Program-made: the position numbers and the translations under genes
Shown here: piece by piece, positions 1-6,766 of the stretch
Layout of the letters: the number at the start of each line of letters is the position of its first letter
Numbering within the stretch: position 1 is the stretch's first letter
Origin: Acidobacteriaceae bacterium
GTDB lineage: Bacteria > Acidobacteriota > Terriglobia > Terriglobales > Acidobacteriaceae
Length of the DNA: 8,781 bases
Reading direction: 5' to 3'
Assembly: GCA_003156235.1 (NCBI GenBank)
Contig: PMGP01000021.1
Span: 1 to 8,781, forward strand
Notes under the pieces: generated by a model
Databases searched by the model: none
The model's input: the letters and a program-made list of their open reading frames with translations, nothing else
Told to the model about the DNA's origin: nothing

Positions 1-855
1 TACGACGTTGAAGTGGGCGCGGGCACCATGGCGCCGGAGACCTTTCTGCGCGTGCTGGGGCCTAAGCCCTATAAGGTTGGCTACGCGCAGCCTTCGCGAC
101 GTCCCGCCGACGGACGTTATGGCGAGAATCCCAACCGGCTTTTCCGCCACACTCAGTTCCAACTCATTCTGAAGCCGCCTCCGGTCAACGTACAGGAGCT
201 GTATCTTCAGTCGCTCGAAGCTATCGGCATCGATCTCAGCAAGCACGACCTCAAGTTCGAGGAAGACAACTGGGAAGGCCCCACCGTCGGCGCATGGGGC
301 GTCGGCTGGCAGGTGATGATGGACGGCATGGAAATCACCCAGTTCACTTACTTCCAGCAGTGCGGCGGACTCGACCTCGATCCCATCTGCGCCGAGCTGA
401 CCTACGGACTGGAGCGCCTCTGCGCCTTCATGCAAGACGTGGACTCGGTCTACGACGTGGTCTGGGCGCGCGATCCGGAAACCGGCGCGGTGGTGACTTA
501 TGGCGATGTCCGGCTGACCGAGGAACTACAGTACTCGGTTTACAACTTCGAGGACGCGGATGTGGAGCGGCTCTGGGCGCACTTCAACAGCTATGAGGCC
601 GAGGCGCAGGCGCTGCTCAAGCGGGGTAATGCGTTGCTGGCGGATGAAAAGGCTAGCACCAAGGAAAAGCTGCGCTTCCCGCTGATGTCCACTTACGAGC
701 TGGCGTTGAAGTGCTCGAATCTATTCAACCTTCTGGATGCGCGCGGAGCCATCAGCGTCACGGAGCGGGTGGGCATGATCGCCCGCATTCGCAATCTGGC
801 CGTCGGCGTAGCCAAGGTGTACGCGGGGCAGCAGAGTGAAGCTGTTAGCTCTTAG
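1..855 (+). CDS. glyQ: Glycyl-tRNA synthetase alpha chain, 5' end missing
   Basis: Catalytic alpha subunit of the bacterial alpha2beta2 glycyl-tRNA synthetase, a class II enzyme that activates glycine with ATP and charges tRNA-Gly in the cytoplasm. The frame is open from base 1 (YDVEVGAGT...). By comparison with my memory of E. coli GlyQ, about 30 N-terminal residues lie upstream of the window. The in-frame ATG at 28 is internal. Visible family signatures are EVGAGT, QPSRRPADGRYGENPNR followed by the TQFQLILKP strand (class II motif 2 region), EDNWEGPTVGAWGVGW, ITQFTYFQQCGG, the ELTYGLERL motif 3 region, DSVYDVVW, and NLLDARGAISVTER near the C-terminus. glyS follows 121 bases downstream, as expected for a glyQS pair. 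The last codons (VSS and stop) lie inside an inverted repeat of heptamers, so the native C-terminus may have been altered. Identification is very secure. Confidence 0.97.
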   Translation, partial: YDVEVGAGTMAPETFLRVLGPKPYKVGYAQPSRRPADGRYGENPNRLFRHTQFQLILKPPPVNVQELYLQSLEAIGIDLSKHDLKFEEDNWEGPTVGAWGVGWQVMMDGMEITQFTYFQQCGGLDLDPICAELTYGLERLCAFMQDVDSVYDVVWARDPETGAVVTYGDVRLTEELQYSVYNFEDADVERLWAHFNSYEAEAQALLKRGNALLADEKASTKEKLRFPLMSTYELALKCSNLFNLLDARGAISVTERVGMIARIRNLAVGVAKVYAGQQSEAVSS

Positions 856-936
856 CTTTTAGCCGTTAGCTGTTTGCTGGTCACGATTGTTAGCGGACAA
901 AGAAACAGCTAAAAGCTAAAGGCTAATAGCTAAAAG
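841..936. repeat. Inverted repeat of TTAGCTN heptamers between glyQ and glyS
   Basis: The left arm (841-874) holds four tandem 7-base units, TTAGCTC, TTAGCTT, TTAGCCG and TTAGCTG, at 845-872. The right arm (903-936) holds four units of the complementary type (AGCTAAA, AGCTAAA, GGCTAAT, AGCTAAA). Aligned by eye, the reverse complement of the left arm matches the right arm at about 29 of 34 positions, so transcripts could fold into a long hairpin with a loop of about 28 bases. The right arm is followed by a T-rich stretch (TTGTTTTGT). The glyQ stop codon TAG at 853-855 is formed by the second unit. I infer a mobile or expanding intergenic repeat; it might also act as a terminator or attenuator between glyQ and glyS. 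Confidence 0.8.
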
Positions 937-976
937 TTGTTTTGTAATTCTTTGTTTTCAGAAAGAACTTCACATT

Positions 977-3061
977 ATGGCTGACTTTTTATTGGAGATT
1001 GGGCTGGACGAGGTTCCCGCCCGCATGATTGCCGGGGCCGAGGCCGAGTTGGGCCGCCGCGTCAACGAGTTGCTCACGCGCGAGCGGCTGCTTGCCTCAG
1101 GGGCCAAACTCACCACCTACTCCACACCGCGCCGTTTGGCCGTGCTGGTCTCTGGTGTTCTGGCGAGCCAGGCCGATACTGAAGAAAAGTTGACCGGCCC
1201 ATCCTGGAAGGTGGCCTTCAAGGATGGTGCGCCAACGGCGGCTGCCGAAGCCTTCGCCAAGAAGGCCGGCGTCGCGGTTGCGGCTCTCGAAAAAGTTACC
1301 AACGCCAAGGGTGAGTACGTTGGCGCAACGGTCAAGCGGCAAGGTCGCGCGGCCTCCGAGTTATTGGCTGCTGAGTTACCCAAGGAAGTTCTCAGCCTCT
1401 ACTGGGCCAAAAACATGTACTGGCGCGCGGGCAAGCCGGAGCGCTTTGTGCGCCCGGTGCGCTGGGTCGTAGCGCTACTCGACGCCGCAATTGTTCCCTT
1501 GGAGATCGCCGGCATCAAGGCTGGCAACGCGAGTCGCGGCCATCGCGTGTTACACGGCGAAAAGCCGGTGGTGATCGACCAGCCCAGCAGCTACGCCGAA
1601 GCGCTGCGCAAAGCCTTCGTTGTCGTCGATGTGGCCGAGCGAAGGCAATCGATTCGCAAGGCGCTCGACACGGCCACTCGCACCGTAGCCGGAGCACGTT
1701 GGCGTGAAGACGATCCGCTGATCGAAACCGTCGTCCATTTAACTGAATGGCCCACGGTTGTTCTGGGCGACTTTGAGCCGGAGTATCTGGCTCTGCCCGA
1801 AGAGGTGCTGGTCACCGTCATGCGCGACCATCAGAAGTATTTTGCTGTCGAAGGCAAGGACGGCAAGGTGCTTCCGCACTTTCTCGCTGTCTTGAATACT
1901 GAGGTAGATGAAGAGGGCGAAGCCATCATTCGCCACGGCAATGCGCGCGTCTTGAGGGCGCGCTTCAAGGACGCCCGCTTCTTCTGGGACTTCGACCAGA
2001 AGATTCCGCTCACTGCGCGCGTCGTGAGCCTCAAGAACGTCACCTTCCAGAAGGAGCTGGGCAGTTACCACTGGAAAACCGAGGCCAATCTCGCCGTGGC
2101 GCGGGAGCTGGCGGCTTCATTGAAAGTCACAGGCACCCAGTTCGACGAAGCGGCGCTTTTAAAGGCTGTTGAACTGGCCAAGACCGACCTGACCACCGAG
2201 TTAGTGAAGGAGTTCACCGAGCTGCAAGGAGTCATCGGCGGACTTTATGCCCATACTCAAGGACTCGGCGAGGCCGTCGCGCAAGCCATCTACACGCAAT
2301 ACACTCCAGCTTCGACCGAAGACGTTATTCCTGAGACCGTCGAGGGCCAGTTGCTGGGTCTTGCTGACCGCATTCAGACCATTACCGCAATGTTCGGCAT
2401 AGGCAACGCGCCAACCGGTTCTAAGGATCCATTTGCGTTGCGCCGCGCCGCCAACGCGATTGTTAAGATTCTGGCCGAATCAGGCCTGCCGCTGACACTG
2501 GCCGACGTGGTCGGATCAAGCGGTGTGGAAGGAACCAACCGTGAGCAGGTTGCCGCCTTCTTCCGCGAGCGGCTGAGCTTCTACCTGAAGGATGTGCGCG
2601 GCTTCGCTTACGACGTGGTCAGCGCCGTGCTGGCCGCTGGTGCCGACGATGTACGCGACGCGATTGCCCGCGCAGAAGCGTTGACGACAGCACGCGAATC
2701 CGCCGATTTCGCCGCAATCTCCGCGGCTTTCAAGCGCATCAAGAATATTCTGCGCCAGGCGGAGGAGAAGCACTTCACCCTCGGATCGCCAAAGGATGTG
2801 ACGCTCGCGCCGGAAGCGCAGCAACTTGCAAATGCGGCTGCCGCGCTTGTGCCGCAAGTGGCAATACTTCGCGAGAAGCGAGCCTATGGCGATGCGCTGG
2901 CCGCGATTGCAACGCTGCGTCCTGTGGTGGACGCCTTCTTCGACAAGGTGATGGTGCTCGATAACGATCCGGCAATTCGCGGTGCAAACCTCGGCCTCAT
3001 CGACGAGGTGTTGCGCGGCTTCTCCGGCATCGCCGACTTTAGCGAGATTGTGACGGCGTAG
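977..3061 (+). CDS. glyS: Glycyl-tRNA synthetase beta chain
   Basis: Beta subunit of the alpha2beta2 glycyl-tRNA synthetase. It binds tRNA-Gly and is needed together with GlyQ for aminoacylation. At 694 residues it has the usual full length (E. coli about 689). The N-terminus MADFLLEIGLDEVPARM is the family signature (LxEIGxEExP). Other recognisable blocks are RFVRPVRW (about 157-164), HLTEWP (254-259), RDHQKYFAV (283-291), TELVKEFTELQG (407-418, HD-like region) and GSKDPFALRR (481-490). The C-terminal anticodon-binding (DALR-type) part contains FFDKVMVLDNDPAIRGANL. The ATG at 977 is preceded by AGAAAG about 10 bases upstream, a modest ribosome binding site, and the N-terminal match supports this start. 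The frame is intact. The neighbour glyQ is upstream, separated by the heptamer inverted repeat, which raises the question of whether the two are always co-transcribed. Confidence 0.97.
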   Translation: MADFLLEIGLDEVPARMIAGAEAELGRRVNELLTRERLLASGAKLTTYSTPRRLAVLVSGVLASQADTEEKLTGPSWKVAFKDGAPTAAAEAFAKKAGVAVAALEKVTNAKGEYVGATVKRQGRAASELLAAELPKEVLSLYWAKNMYWRAGKPERFVRPVRWVVALLDAAIVPLEIAGIKAGNASRGHRVLHGEKPVVIDQPSSYAEALRKAFVVVDVAERRQSIRKALDTATRTVAGARWREDDPLIETVVHLTEWPTVVLGDFEPEYLALPEEVLVTVMRDHQKYFAVEGKDGKVLPHFLAVLNTEVDEEGEAIIRHGNARVLRARFKDARFFWDFDQKIPLTARVVSLKNVTFQKELGSYHWKTEANLAVARELAASLKVTGTQFDEAALLKAVELAKTDLTTELVKEFTELQGVIGGLYAHTQGLGEAVAQAIYTQYTPASTEDVIPETVEGQLLGLADRIQTITAMFGIGNAPTGSKDPFALRRAANAIVKILAESGLPLTLADVVGSSGVEGTNREQVAAFFRERLSFYLKDVRGFAYDVVSAVLAAGADDVRDAIARAEALTTARESADFAAISAAFKRIKNILRQAEEKHFTLGSPKDVTLAPEAQQLANAAAALVPQVAILREKRAYGDALAAIATLRPVVDAFFDKVMVLDNDPAIRGANLGLIDEVLRGFSGIADFSEIVTA

Positions 3062-3097
3062 CGGATTGGCTCCCAAGCGCCCAATCGAGTTTACAAA

Positions 3098-3144
3098 CAA
3101 CCGCAGGTCCTTCGACTTCGCTACGCTCCGCTCAGGATGACAGA
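3098..3144. repeat. Dispersed repeat, copy 1 (CCGCAGGTCCTTCGAC type)
   Basis: A 47-base element downstream of glyS. It matches the element at 7248-7293 except for one substitution and one single-base gap. A third, variant copy lies inside the coding region at 3557-3616. All three share the GCAGGTCCTTCGAC start and the GCTCAGGATGACAG end, in the same orientation. Read on the minus strand, this type of element gives the 'HPERS...KDL'-like peptides that, as I recall, turn up as spurious translations in many acidobacterial genomes. Short complementary ends (TCCT/AGGA and GTC/GAC) make it weakly palindromic. No transposase is present in the window. Confidence 0.85.
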
Positions 3145-3147
3145 GTT

Positions 3148-3199
3148 TCTGAGGATGCAGTTTCTTTCCTCAGCGAAGCTCTCCTCCTGCATCTTCTGA
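3148..3199. repeat. Imperfect inverted repeat next to dispersed repeat copy 1
   Basis: TCTGAGGATGCAG (3148-3160) pairs with CTGCATCTTCTGA (3187-3199) at 11 of 13 positions, one of the two exceptions being a G-T wobble. The loop is 26 bases. It abuts the dispersed repeat and may be part of a composite repeat. It could also help end glyS transcription, but there is no T-run after it, so a classical intrinsic terminator is unlikely. Confidence 0.5.
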
Positions 3200-3213
3200 G
3201 CCATCCGCCCGTC

Positions 3214-3219
3214 TACAAT
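3214..3219 (+). promoter_or_regulatory. -10-like box just before the 3228 gene
   Basis: TACAAT at 3214-3219 matches the sigma-70 -10 consensus at five of six positions. Transcription from it would begin near 3226-3228, at or beside the ATG at 3228, giving an almost leaderless mRNA. I see no convincing -35 hexamer and no Shine-Dalgarno sequence at a normal distance. This is a weak call from consensus only. Confidence 0.3.
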
Positions 3220-3227
3220 TAGTAGAG

Positions 3228-3950
3228 ATGTCCGACACACTTTATCTGAGCCTGTGGTACCCGAATCTGCTTCTTGCTTCGCTCCCCGACAAGCTGACGG
3301 CGGTGCTGGGCGCGTTTGCCTCGCACGGCGGAGAGAAGCGCGTTTATTCGGCGACCGTATGGCCGGTGAGCTGGAGCGAGTCGCCGGTCTTTCAGCAGAT
3401 CTATGGACGCAGAGCCGGAGCGGGCGGCGACGGAGCCGTGGAGCTGGGCGCGGAGCCGCGCTTGGCCGTCGAAGAGGCGCTCGAACTGCTGCACGACGAT
3501 TTCGCCTACGAGTTCCAGATCGGCTGGAGTTTGTGGGAGTTGGAGACCGGCGGAAACGCAGGTCCTTCGACTGCGTTGCGTGCAAAAAACGCACCCAACT
3601 CCGCTCAGGATGACAGTGCATTGGGTGGGTTGGACGCGCGCTGGGCGCGGGAGCCGCGGCTGGTGCGGGTAACGGGCTTTGGTCCACTCTTTGAAGAAGG
3701 GACTTATGAAGCCGACGGGCACATTCGGATCGACTTCGGCTCGGATACGCCGTTTCTTGAGGAAGATCTGGAGTTGGACTCCGTAGCCGCGCGCCACGTG
3801 GAAGAAAATGTGCGCCAACTGGTGGAGTTGACCGCGGCCGTCGAGAAGGCATCCGGGGCCACGGCGCGGCTGTTGTGGAGCGAGTTGGGCGAGAGTCTTG
3901 CCCATAGGCTGGCTGCAAGGCTATCGAAGCTGGTTGGGGGAGCGAACTGA
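3228..3950 (+). CDS. Uncharacterised 240-residue protein upstream of lptC
   Basis: I do not recognise a family or function. The protein is soluble-looking, with no signal peptide or membrane helix. It begins MSDTLYLSLWYPNLLLASLP, has acidic, leucine-rich helical stretches (about 79-100, VEEALELLHDDFAYEFQIGW) and ends with a helical segment (about 186-236). The stretch about 145-185 (LVRVTGFGPLFEEG... to FLEEDLELD) alternates like beta strands. Residues about 110-130 are encoded by a copy of the dispersed repeat and are probably a later insertion, so the ancestral protein would be about 220 residues. Codon and GC character match the neighbours, which argues for a genuine gene. The next gene starts two bases after its stop, so the two are probably translated together and it may have a role linked to LPS transport, though that is inference only. 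Two large minus-strand open frames across this region look like shadows. Confidence 0.75.
   Translation: MSDTLYLSLWYPNLLLASLPDKLTAVLGAFASHGGEKRVYSATVWPVSWSESPVFQQIYGRRAGAGGDGAVELGAEPRLAVEEALELLHDDFAYEFQIGWSLWELETGGNAGPSTALRAKNAPNSAQDDSALGGLDARWAREPRLVRVTGFGPLFEEGTYEADGHIRIDFGSDTPFLEEDLELDSVAARHVEENVRQLVELTAAVEKASGATARLLWSELGESLAHRLAARLSKLVGGAN
3557..3616. repeat. Dispersed repeat copy 2, inside a coding frame
   Basis: This copy begins CGCAGGTCCTTCGAC and ends CTCCGCTCAGGATGACAG, like copies 1 and 3. Its centre is longer and contains a hairpin: GTTGCGTGC (3575-3583) against GCACCCAAC (3591-3599), eight of nine pairs, with a seven-base A-rich loop. The element spans about 60 bases, a multiple of three, so it keeps the frame of the gene at 3228-3950 and adds about 20 residues of low-complexity sequence. 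Confidence 0.8.
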
Positions 3951-3952
3951 CG

Positions 3953-6439
3953 GTGCGACTGACCATTGAAAAATTACGTGCGCTGGTGCTCGGCGCGGCG
4001 GTTCTGCTGCTGGTGGCGCTGGGGGTGTTTTTGGCCGTGGGCAAGGGCAAGAATCCTTTCAACCGGCGCGACCTGCCCAAACAACTGGGGATTAATATTC
4101 AGCAGGAAGCCAACGGGGTCACCTACACGCAGGCGCACGGCGGCCGCACCCTGTTCAAGATTCACGCCTCCAAAGTCGTACAGTTGAAGCAGGGCAACGC
4201 GCTGCTGCACGACGTGAAGATAGAACTGTATGGCGAAGACGGCGCCAGGGTAGACCGCATCGAAGGCGGGGATTTTGAGTACAACCAGCAGGCGGGGATT
4301 GCCGTTGCCGCTGGACCGGTGGAGATTACGCTGATGCGGCCGGGGGTGGCGCCGGCCATTGCCCCCAAGGCATCGACTGGGCAGGCGATGGGCGACAAGC
4401 TGAAAGGCGCGCCCGTGGCCTCTGCGGCCGAAGCCGCCGCGCAAGGCGAGATTCACGTGAAGACCCGCGGCCTCATCTTCGATCAGAAGAGCGGAGTGGC
4501 CAAAACCAGCCAGCATGTGGATTTTTCCATGGCACAGGGGTCGGGCAGTTCGATGGGAGCCACTTACGATTCCGAGCAGGGCTTCCTGGTTCTGGACCAC
4601 GCGGTGGAGTTGACGACGAAGCGCGGCACACAGACGGTTCAGATTCATTCTCAGCACGCGGAGTTCGAGCGAGAGAGCCAGTTGTGCCGCCTCCATGAGG
4701 CCACAGCCGACTACCAGGGCGGAGAAGCAAAGGCCGGAGACGCAAAGGTGCTCTTCCGCGAGGATGGGTCGGCGGAGCGGCTGGATGCCATAAACGGGTT
4801 CACGCTGGCGACCGCGACCGGCGGCCATCTGGCAGCGCCCTCTGGGCATATGGAGTTTGACGAGCATAACCAGCCCCGCCACGGCCACATGGAAGGCGGG
4901 GTGACGCTGGACTCGGTGAGTGAGGCGGCGGGACGGCATCGACAGATGCACGGAACCTCTCCCACGATGGAGCTGGAATTCAACGCGCGGGGTCTGCTGC
5001 ACCACGCCCACCTGGAGCAAGGCGTGACGATGGATAGTCAGGAACAAGGCGAACAGGCAGGCCTGCCGCTACGTCTGAGCCGTCACTGGCGCTCGCCGAT
5101 TGCTGATGTGGAGTTCCGCGATTCCAAGCAGGGGAAGGTCGAGTTGAGCACGGTGCACGGGACCGGCGGCGTGGTGGTTACAGGCGAGAGCCAGCGCGGC
5201 CAGGGAGCGGTTGTTCCATCGCGTCTCTCGGGTGACGAAGTGACGGGTCAGCTGGGGCCGGGTTCGGTGCTGACCGGCATGAACGGGGTGGGGCACACAA
5301 GCATTGAGGAGACCACCGAGACGGGAACCCGGCAGACCACCAGCGGCGACCGGCTCTCTGCGCATTTCGAGGCTGCTCCACCTACAGCAAAGCGCGGGCA
5401 GAGCGGCGATGCACAGCTCCAATCGGCCATGGTCGAGGGCCATGTGGTGCTGACGCAGACGCCGGCGGCCAAGCCCGGCGCGCCGCCGCAGGCGCCGATG
5501 CATGCTACAGCAGGCCGCGCCGACTATCAAGGCCAGGGCGAGTGGCTGCATTTGACCGTGAATCCGCGCGTTGAAGACGGCGCACTGCAGCTTACGGCAG
5601 ACAAAGTGGACGTTTCGCGCGAATCGGGCGATGCCTTTGCGCACGGCAATGTGAAGGCTAGTTGGATGAGTAGCAACAGCCAGCCGGGAAAACCCGCAGG
5701 CAGCCAGAGCGTAGTGTCTTTGGGCGGGCAGGGTCCGGCGCATGTCGTCGCAACCGAAGCGCAGTTGCGTCATGCAGTCGGCGGAACGACAGGCGAGGCT
5801 ACCTTCCGCGGTCATGCGCGGGTGTGGCAGCAGGCCAACTCGATTGCCGCGCCGGTCATTGTGCTGGACCGCGAACGGCAAACGCTGGTGGCGCGCACCA
5901 CGGATGCGTCTGAGCCGGTGCGGGCCGTGCTGCTCAGCGCGGGCGGGGCTGCGCCGGGGTCAGACTCAGCCAAGGCGCAAGGAAAAGAAAATCAGCCTTC
6001 GGTGATCCGGGTGCGCGGGGGCGACCTCAAATACTCAGACACCGAACGCAAGGCGGTGATGCACTCGGGCGTTCTGGGCACGGTGGTCACCGAAACCGGA
6101 ACAGCAACCTCAACCTCAAATGAAGTTGAGGTGACGCTGCTACCCACCGGCAAAACCGGTGACAAGGACAGCGGGCAGGCCCAGGTGGACCACATGACGG
6201 CCCGCGGCCACGTGGTGCTGACCAGCGAAGGCCGGCGCGGAACCGGCGAGCAGTTGGTTTACACCAGCGCAACAGGCGAGTACGTTCTGACCGGAACCGC
6301 CGCCGTGCCGCCCAGAATGTCCGATGCCGCGCGGGGAACGGTGACCGGCGAGGCTTTGATCTTCCATGGCAGCGATGATAGTGTCAGTGTCGAAGGCGGC
6401 GGGAGCAAGACGACGACGGAGACCACGGCGCCGAAGTGA
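3953..6439 (+). CDS. Long LptC-like / LptA (OstA)-like LPS transport protein
   Basis: Predicted inner-membrane-anchored periplasmic component of the Lpt LPS exporter. It starts at GTG 3953, two bases after the previous stop, with a GGGGGAG ribosome binding site about nine bases upstream. Residues about 9-29 form one membrane helix (N-in), typical of LptC. Residues about 40-130 match the LptC pattern: AHGGRTLFKIHASKVVQLKQ, LHDVKIELYGEDG, and FEYNQQAGIAVAAGPVEI. A second unit (about 167-222) has GLIFDQKSGVAKTSQHVDF and YDSEQGFLVLDHAVEL. From about 225 to the end come repeated OstA/LptA-like strands: GHMEGGVTLDS (311-321), LTADKVDVSRESGDAFAHGNVK (547-568), and a terminal block with ARGHVVLTSEGRRGTGEQLVY, EYVLTGTAAVPPRM and GTVTGEALIFHG (750-806) that resembles the C-terminal part of LptA. 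E. coli LptC has about 190 residues and LptA about 185, so this protein is more than twice their sum. lptB is downstream and no separate lptA is seen, so it may do both jobs. The assignment is by pattern, not by alignment. Confidence 0.8.
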   Translation: MRLTIEKLRALVLGAAVLLLVALGVFLAVGKGKNPFNRRDLPKQLGINIQQEANGVTYTQAHGGRTLFKIHASKVVQLKQGNALLHDVKIELYGEDGARVDRIEGGDFEYNQQAGIAVAAGPVEITLMRPGVAPAIAPKASTGQAMGDKLKGAPVASAAEAAAQGEIHVKTRGLIFDQKSGVAKTSQHVDFSMAQGSGSSMGATYDSEQGFLVLDHAVELTTKRGTQTVQIHSQHAEFERESQLCRLHEATADYQGGEAKAGDAKVLFREDGSAERLDAINGFTLATATGGHLAAPSGHMEFDEHNQPRHGHMEGGVTLDSVSEAAGRHRQMHGTSPTMELEFNARGLLHHAHLEQGVTMDSQEQGEQAGLPLRLSRHWRSPIADVEFRDSKQGKVELSTVHGTGGVVVTGESQRGQGAVVPSRLSGDEVTGQLGPGSVLTGMNGVGHTSIEETTETGTRQTTSGDRLSAHFEAAPPTAKRGQSGDAQLQSAMVEGHVVLTQTPAAKPGAPPQAPMHATAGRADYQGQGEWLHLTVNPRVEDGALQLTADKVDVSRESGDAFAHGNVKASWMSSNSQPGKPAGSQSVVSLGGQGPAHVVATEAQLRHAVGGTTGEATFRGHARVWQQANSIAAPVIVLDRERQTLVARTTDASEPVRAVLLSAGGAAPGSDSAKAQGKENQPSVIRVRGGDLKYSDTERKAVMHSGVLGTVVTETGTATSTSNEVEVTLLPTGKTGDKDSGQAQVDHMTARGHVVLTSEGRRGTGEQLVYTSATGEYVLTGTAAVPPRMSDAARGTVTGEALIFHGSDDSVSVEGGGSKTTTETTAPK

Positions 6440-6462
6440 TGCATATACCTACAGCGGCCTAT

Positions 6463-6480
6463 AACCGAACCGCTTCGGTT
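6463..6480. promoter_or_regulatory. Small perfect hairpin before the 6535 gene
   Basis: AACCGAA (6463-6469) and TTCGGTT (6474-6480) form a perfect seven-base stem with loop CCGC. It starts 24 bases after the stop of the LptC/LptA-like gene. There is no T-run after it; the sequence that follows is the -10-like TATGAT. It may be an operator or a weak transcript end; I cannot decide between these. Confidence 0.4.
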
Positions 6481-6499
6481 TATGATAGGATGAATTCAT
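6481..6499 (+). promoter_or_regulatory. Candidate promoter -10 box and adjoining palindrome
   Basis: TATGAT (6481-6486) matches the sigma-70 -10 consensus at five of six positions. It is followed at 6490-6499 by the perfect ten-base palindrome ATGAATTCAT, which would overlap the transcription start. No good -35 box is visible, because the spacer is occupied by the 6463-6480 hairpin. A start near 6493 would give a leader of about 40 bases to the ATG at 6535. This is a consensus-based guess. Confidence 0.3.
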
Positions 6500-6534
6500 G
6501 CTAACTGTGTTCAGCCAGGTGGACTAGATCAGTC

Positions 6535-6747
6535 ATGAGCGAAGCGAAGGCAATTCTGGCACTTGTTGCTGGATGCGTGATGATCGTTCTTGCGCTAAGC
6601 ATAAAGCAGTTTTATGCCACCAAGGGCATATTAGGCGTGTCGCTATCGAACAAGCAGATTCCAACCTGGAAAGGGAGGCTTCTTTTCCTTGCTATTGGCG
6701 CTGCCATGCTGCTAGTTGGAATCAAATTTTTCTTGTTCGACCAGTAA
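6535..6747 (+). CDS. Small two-helix membrane protein of unknown function
   Basis: A 70-residue protein I do not recognise. Two hydrophobic segments are clear: about 5-23 (KAILALVAGCVMIVLALSI) and about 48-66 (RLLFLAIGAAMLLVGIKFF). A short polar stretch joins them (KQFYATKGILGV to NKQIPTWKG), predicting a helical hairpin in the membrane. The start ATG at 6535 has a good Shine-Dalgarno, AGGTGGA at 6517-6523. The gene is about 47% GC by hand count, clearly lower than the GC-rich genes on both sides, which suggests a separate origin. The next gene begins 19 bases after its stop, so the two are likely to be one transcript. Length and the strong ribosome site favour a real gene. Confidence 0.65.
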   Translation: MSEAKAILALVAGCVMIVLALSIKQFYATKGILGVSLSNKQIPTWKGRLLFLAIGAAMLLVGIKFFLFDQ

Positions 6748-6766
6748 GTGGAAGCGAAGGGCAATC

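Noticed and set aside
841..936. CRISPR-like array suggested by regularly spaced TTAGCT units
   Set aside because: The units are only seven bases long with no spacers, and the second array is inverted. It is a heptamer hairpin repeat, not a CRISPR array.
2516..3100. Minus-strand open frame of about 194 residues
   Set aside because: It is antisense to the conserved C-terminal part of glyS, with no family features.
3121..4080. Long minus-strand open frame of about 319 residues, and a 228-residue one at 3219-3905
   Set aside because: They overlap the + strand gene at 3228-3950. They are rich in Arg, Pro and Ser without domains, and contain the repeat-derived peptide typical of spurious translations.
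3974..5047. Minus-strand open frame of about 357 residues
   Set aside because: It is the shadow of the GC-rich LptC/LptA-like gene, with low-complexity Arg/His/Leu composition. The + strand frame has clear family patterns.
5069..5881. Minus-strand open frame of about 270 residues
   Set aside because: It lies fully within the LptC/LptA-like gene and has no recognisable motif, so it is a shadow.
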